NCBI GenBank assembly: GCA_018969885.1
Contig: JAGWXN010000175.1
Coordinates: 1 to 7,238 of the forward strand
From: Betaproteobacteria bacterium
Lineage (GTDB): Bacteria; Pseudomonadota; Gammaproteobacteria; Burkholderiales; Burkholderiaceae
Length of the DNA stretch: 7,238 bases
Direction: 5' to 3'
Part shown: positions 6,754 through 7,238 of the stretch, piece by piece
Layout: each line of letters opens with the position of its first letter
Position numbering within the stretch: position 1 is the stretch's first letter
Notes under the pieces: generated by a model
Databases searched by the model: none
Told to the model about the DNA's origin: nothing
Seen by the model: the letters and a program-made list of their open reading frames with translations, nothing else
Translations under genes and position numbers: made by a program

Positions 6754-6950
6754 CGACGCGGGAGGGTAAACGGATCGGCGGCTTCGGGTTTGAGGAAGCG
6801 GCTGCTACAGTCTACGTTGATCGAGCTGGCCCTGTTTGCGTCAGGGAAAGTGGGTTCCAGACCGTGACGGGTCGCGGTTCCGCTGCCGTGGGCTTCGCCC
6901 CTTGATCATTCTCCGCTTGTCCCACGCTTCTTCCTTCGTATCTGTCTGCC
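6754..6950. promoter_or_regulatory. Divergent intergenic region between fdhD and the DUF2889-like gene
   Basis: These 197 bp should hold the promoters for both divergent genes. I see no convincing -35/-10 pair on either strand. Small hairpins are possible: CCCTG/CAGGG at 6830-6834 and 6842-6846, and GGGC/GCCC at 6890-6893 and 6897-6900. A 9-bp pairing with one G-U is possible between 6792-6800 and 6925-6933. No coding region is supported here. The frame of the downstream gene is closed by a TGA at 6903-6905. Confidence 0.5.
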
Positions 6951-7238
6951 ATGAAACTCCCCGCCTCGCGGCGCTATCGCGCCGAGCTGTTTCCGCCCCC
7001 GGCACCCGTGGCCGCGATGCCTGCCGCTGCCCCTCGCCGCGCGCTTCATACGCGCCGCATCGTCTACGACAGTTTCGCCCGTGACGATGGCCTGTTCGAT
7101 CTCGAAGGCCGGATCATCGACACCAAGGCGTATCGCTATGAAGAGCCGGTACGAGGCGTGCGCGAGCCCGGTGATGTGGTGCATGAAATGTGGGTACGCC
7201 TCACCATTGATGGCGAGATGACGGTTCGCGACATTCAT
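6951..7238 (+). CDS. DUF2889-like protein, N-terminal part (runs off the window)
   Basis: An open frame of 96 codons starts at the ATG at 6951 and is still open at the last base. An in-frame TGA at 6903-6905 with no ATG, GTG or TTG in between sets the limit upstream. After a Pro/Ala/Arg-rich leader (1-30), the protein reads RRALHTRRIVYDSFARDDGL at about 29-48, then FDLEGRIIDTKAY, EPGDVVHEMWVRLTIDGEM at 72-90 and TVRDIH. I recognise this pattern (HTRRI, RDDGLxDxEGxxxDTK, VHxMWxRLTID) as the uncharacterised DUF2889 family. No biochemical function is established that I know of. The start lacks a good Shine-Dalgarno, and M23 (7017) is an alternative that still precedes the conserved part. The opposite-strand frame over 6906-7238 is an antisense shadow. 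The gene is divergent from fdhD and may share its control region. Confidence 0.82.
   Translation, partial: MKLPASRRYRAELFPPPAPVAAMPAAAPRRALHTRRIVYDSFARDDGLFDLEGRIIDTKAYRYEEPVRGVREPGDVVHEMWVRLTIDGEMTVRDIH

Noticed and set aside
6830..6900. Cobalamin or molybdenum-cofactor riboswitch upstream of the DUF2889-like gene, prompted by a GGGAA string and the nearby fdhD.
   Set aside because: The remaining conserved core strings of the cobalamin element are missing, and the stretch does not resemble the Moco leader as I recall it.

Overview
The window looks like chromosomal DNA of a high-GC proteobacterium, most likely a betaproteobacterium (Burkholderiales-like). This is inferred from G/C-rich third codon positions, from an aspartate/sugar-acid type TRAP uptake system tied to an enolase-superfamily enzyme, and from an FdhD type that I associate with that group. 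No rRNA, tRNA, insertion sequence, CRISPR array or phage gene is visible. Gene packing is tight.

Region 1 (1-4473, plus strand) is one apparent operon for uptake and processing of an organic or sugar acid. It holds the C-terminal end of the TRAP small permease (dctQ), the large permease (dctM, ATGA overlap), a TRAP solute-binding protein (dctP, 66-nt gap), a mandelate-racemase-subgroup enolase-superfamily enzyme and a GstB-like glutathione S-transferase (TGATG junction with the previous gene). A perfect 9-bp G/C hairpin with a GCGA loop lies between the binding-protein gene and the enzyme gene. It is probably an mRNA-stability or expression-level element. The substrate cannot be read from sequence. 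The active-site pattern (Lys, three Glu metal ligands, an Asp/His dyad and an E-x-H motif) suggests dehydration or epimerisation of an alpha-hydroxy or sugar acid carried in by the transporter.

Region 2 (4493-6753, minus strand, convergent with region 1 across 19 bp) is a two-gene unit. An FdhD-type sulfurtransferase, whose usual CxxC loop reads CGQG, overlaps by four bases (ATGA) with an FAD-dependent oxidoreductase of the fumarate reductase flavoprotein family. This pairing is the least expected feature of the window, because no formate dehydrogenase subunit is present.

Region 3 (6754-7238) is a divergent intergenic stretch of 197 bp followed by the start of a plus-strand gene for a DUF2889-like protein that runs off the window. 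The spacer can be drawn as a long-range paired structure, but this is weakly supported.

I found no complete novel system. The points most worth a second look are the coupled dehydratase-GST pair behind a TRAP transporter, the FdhD-flavoprotein pair, and the intercistronic hairpin.
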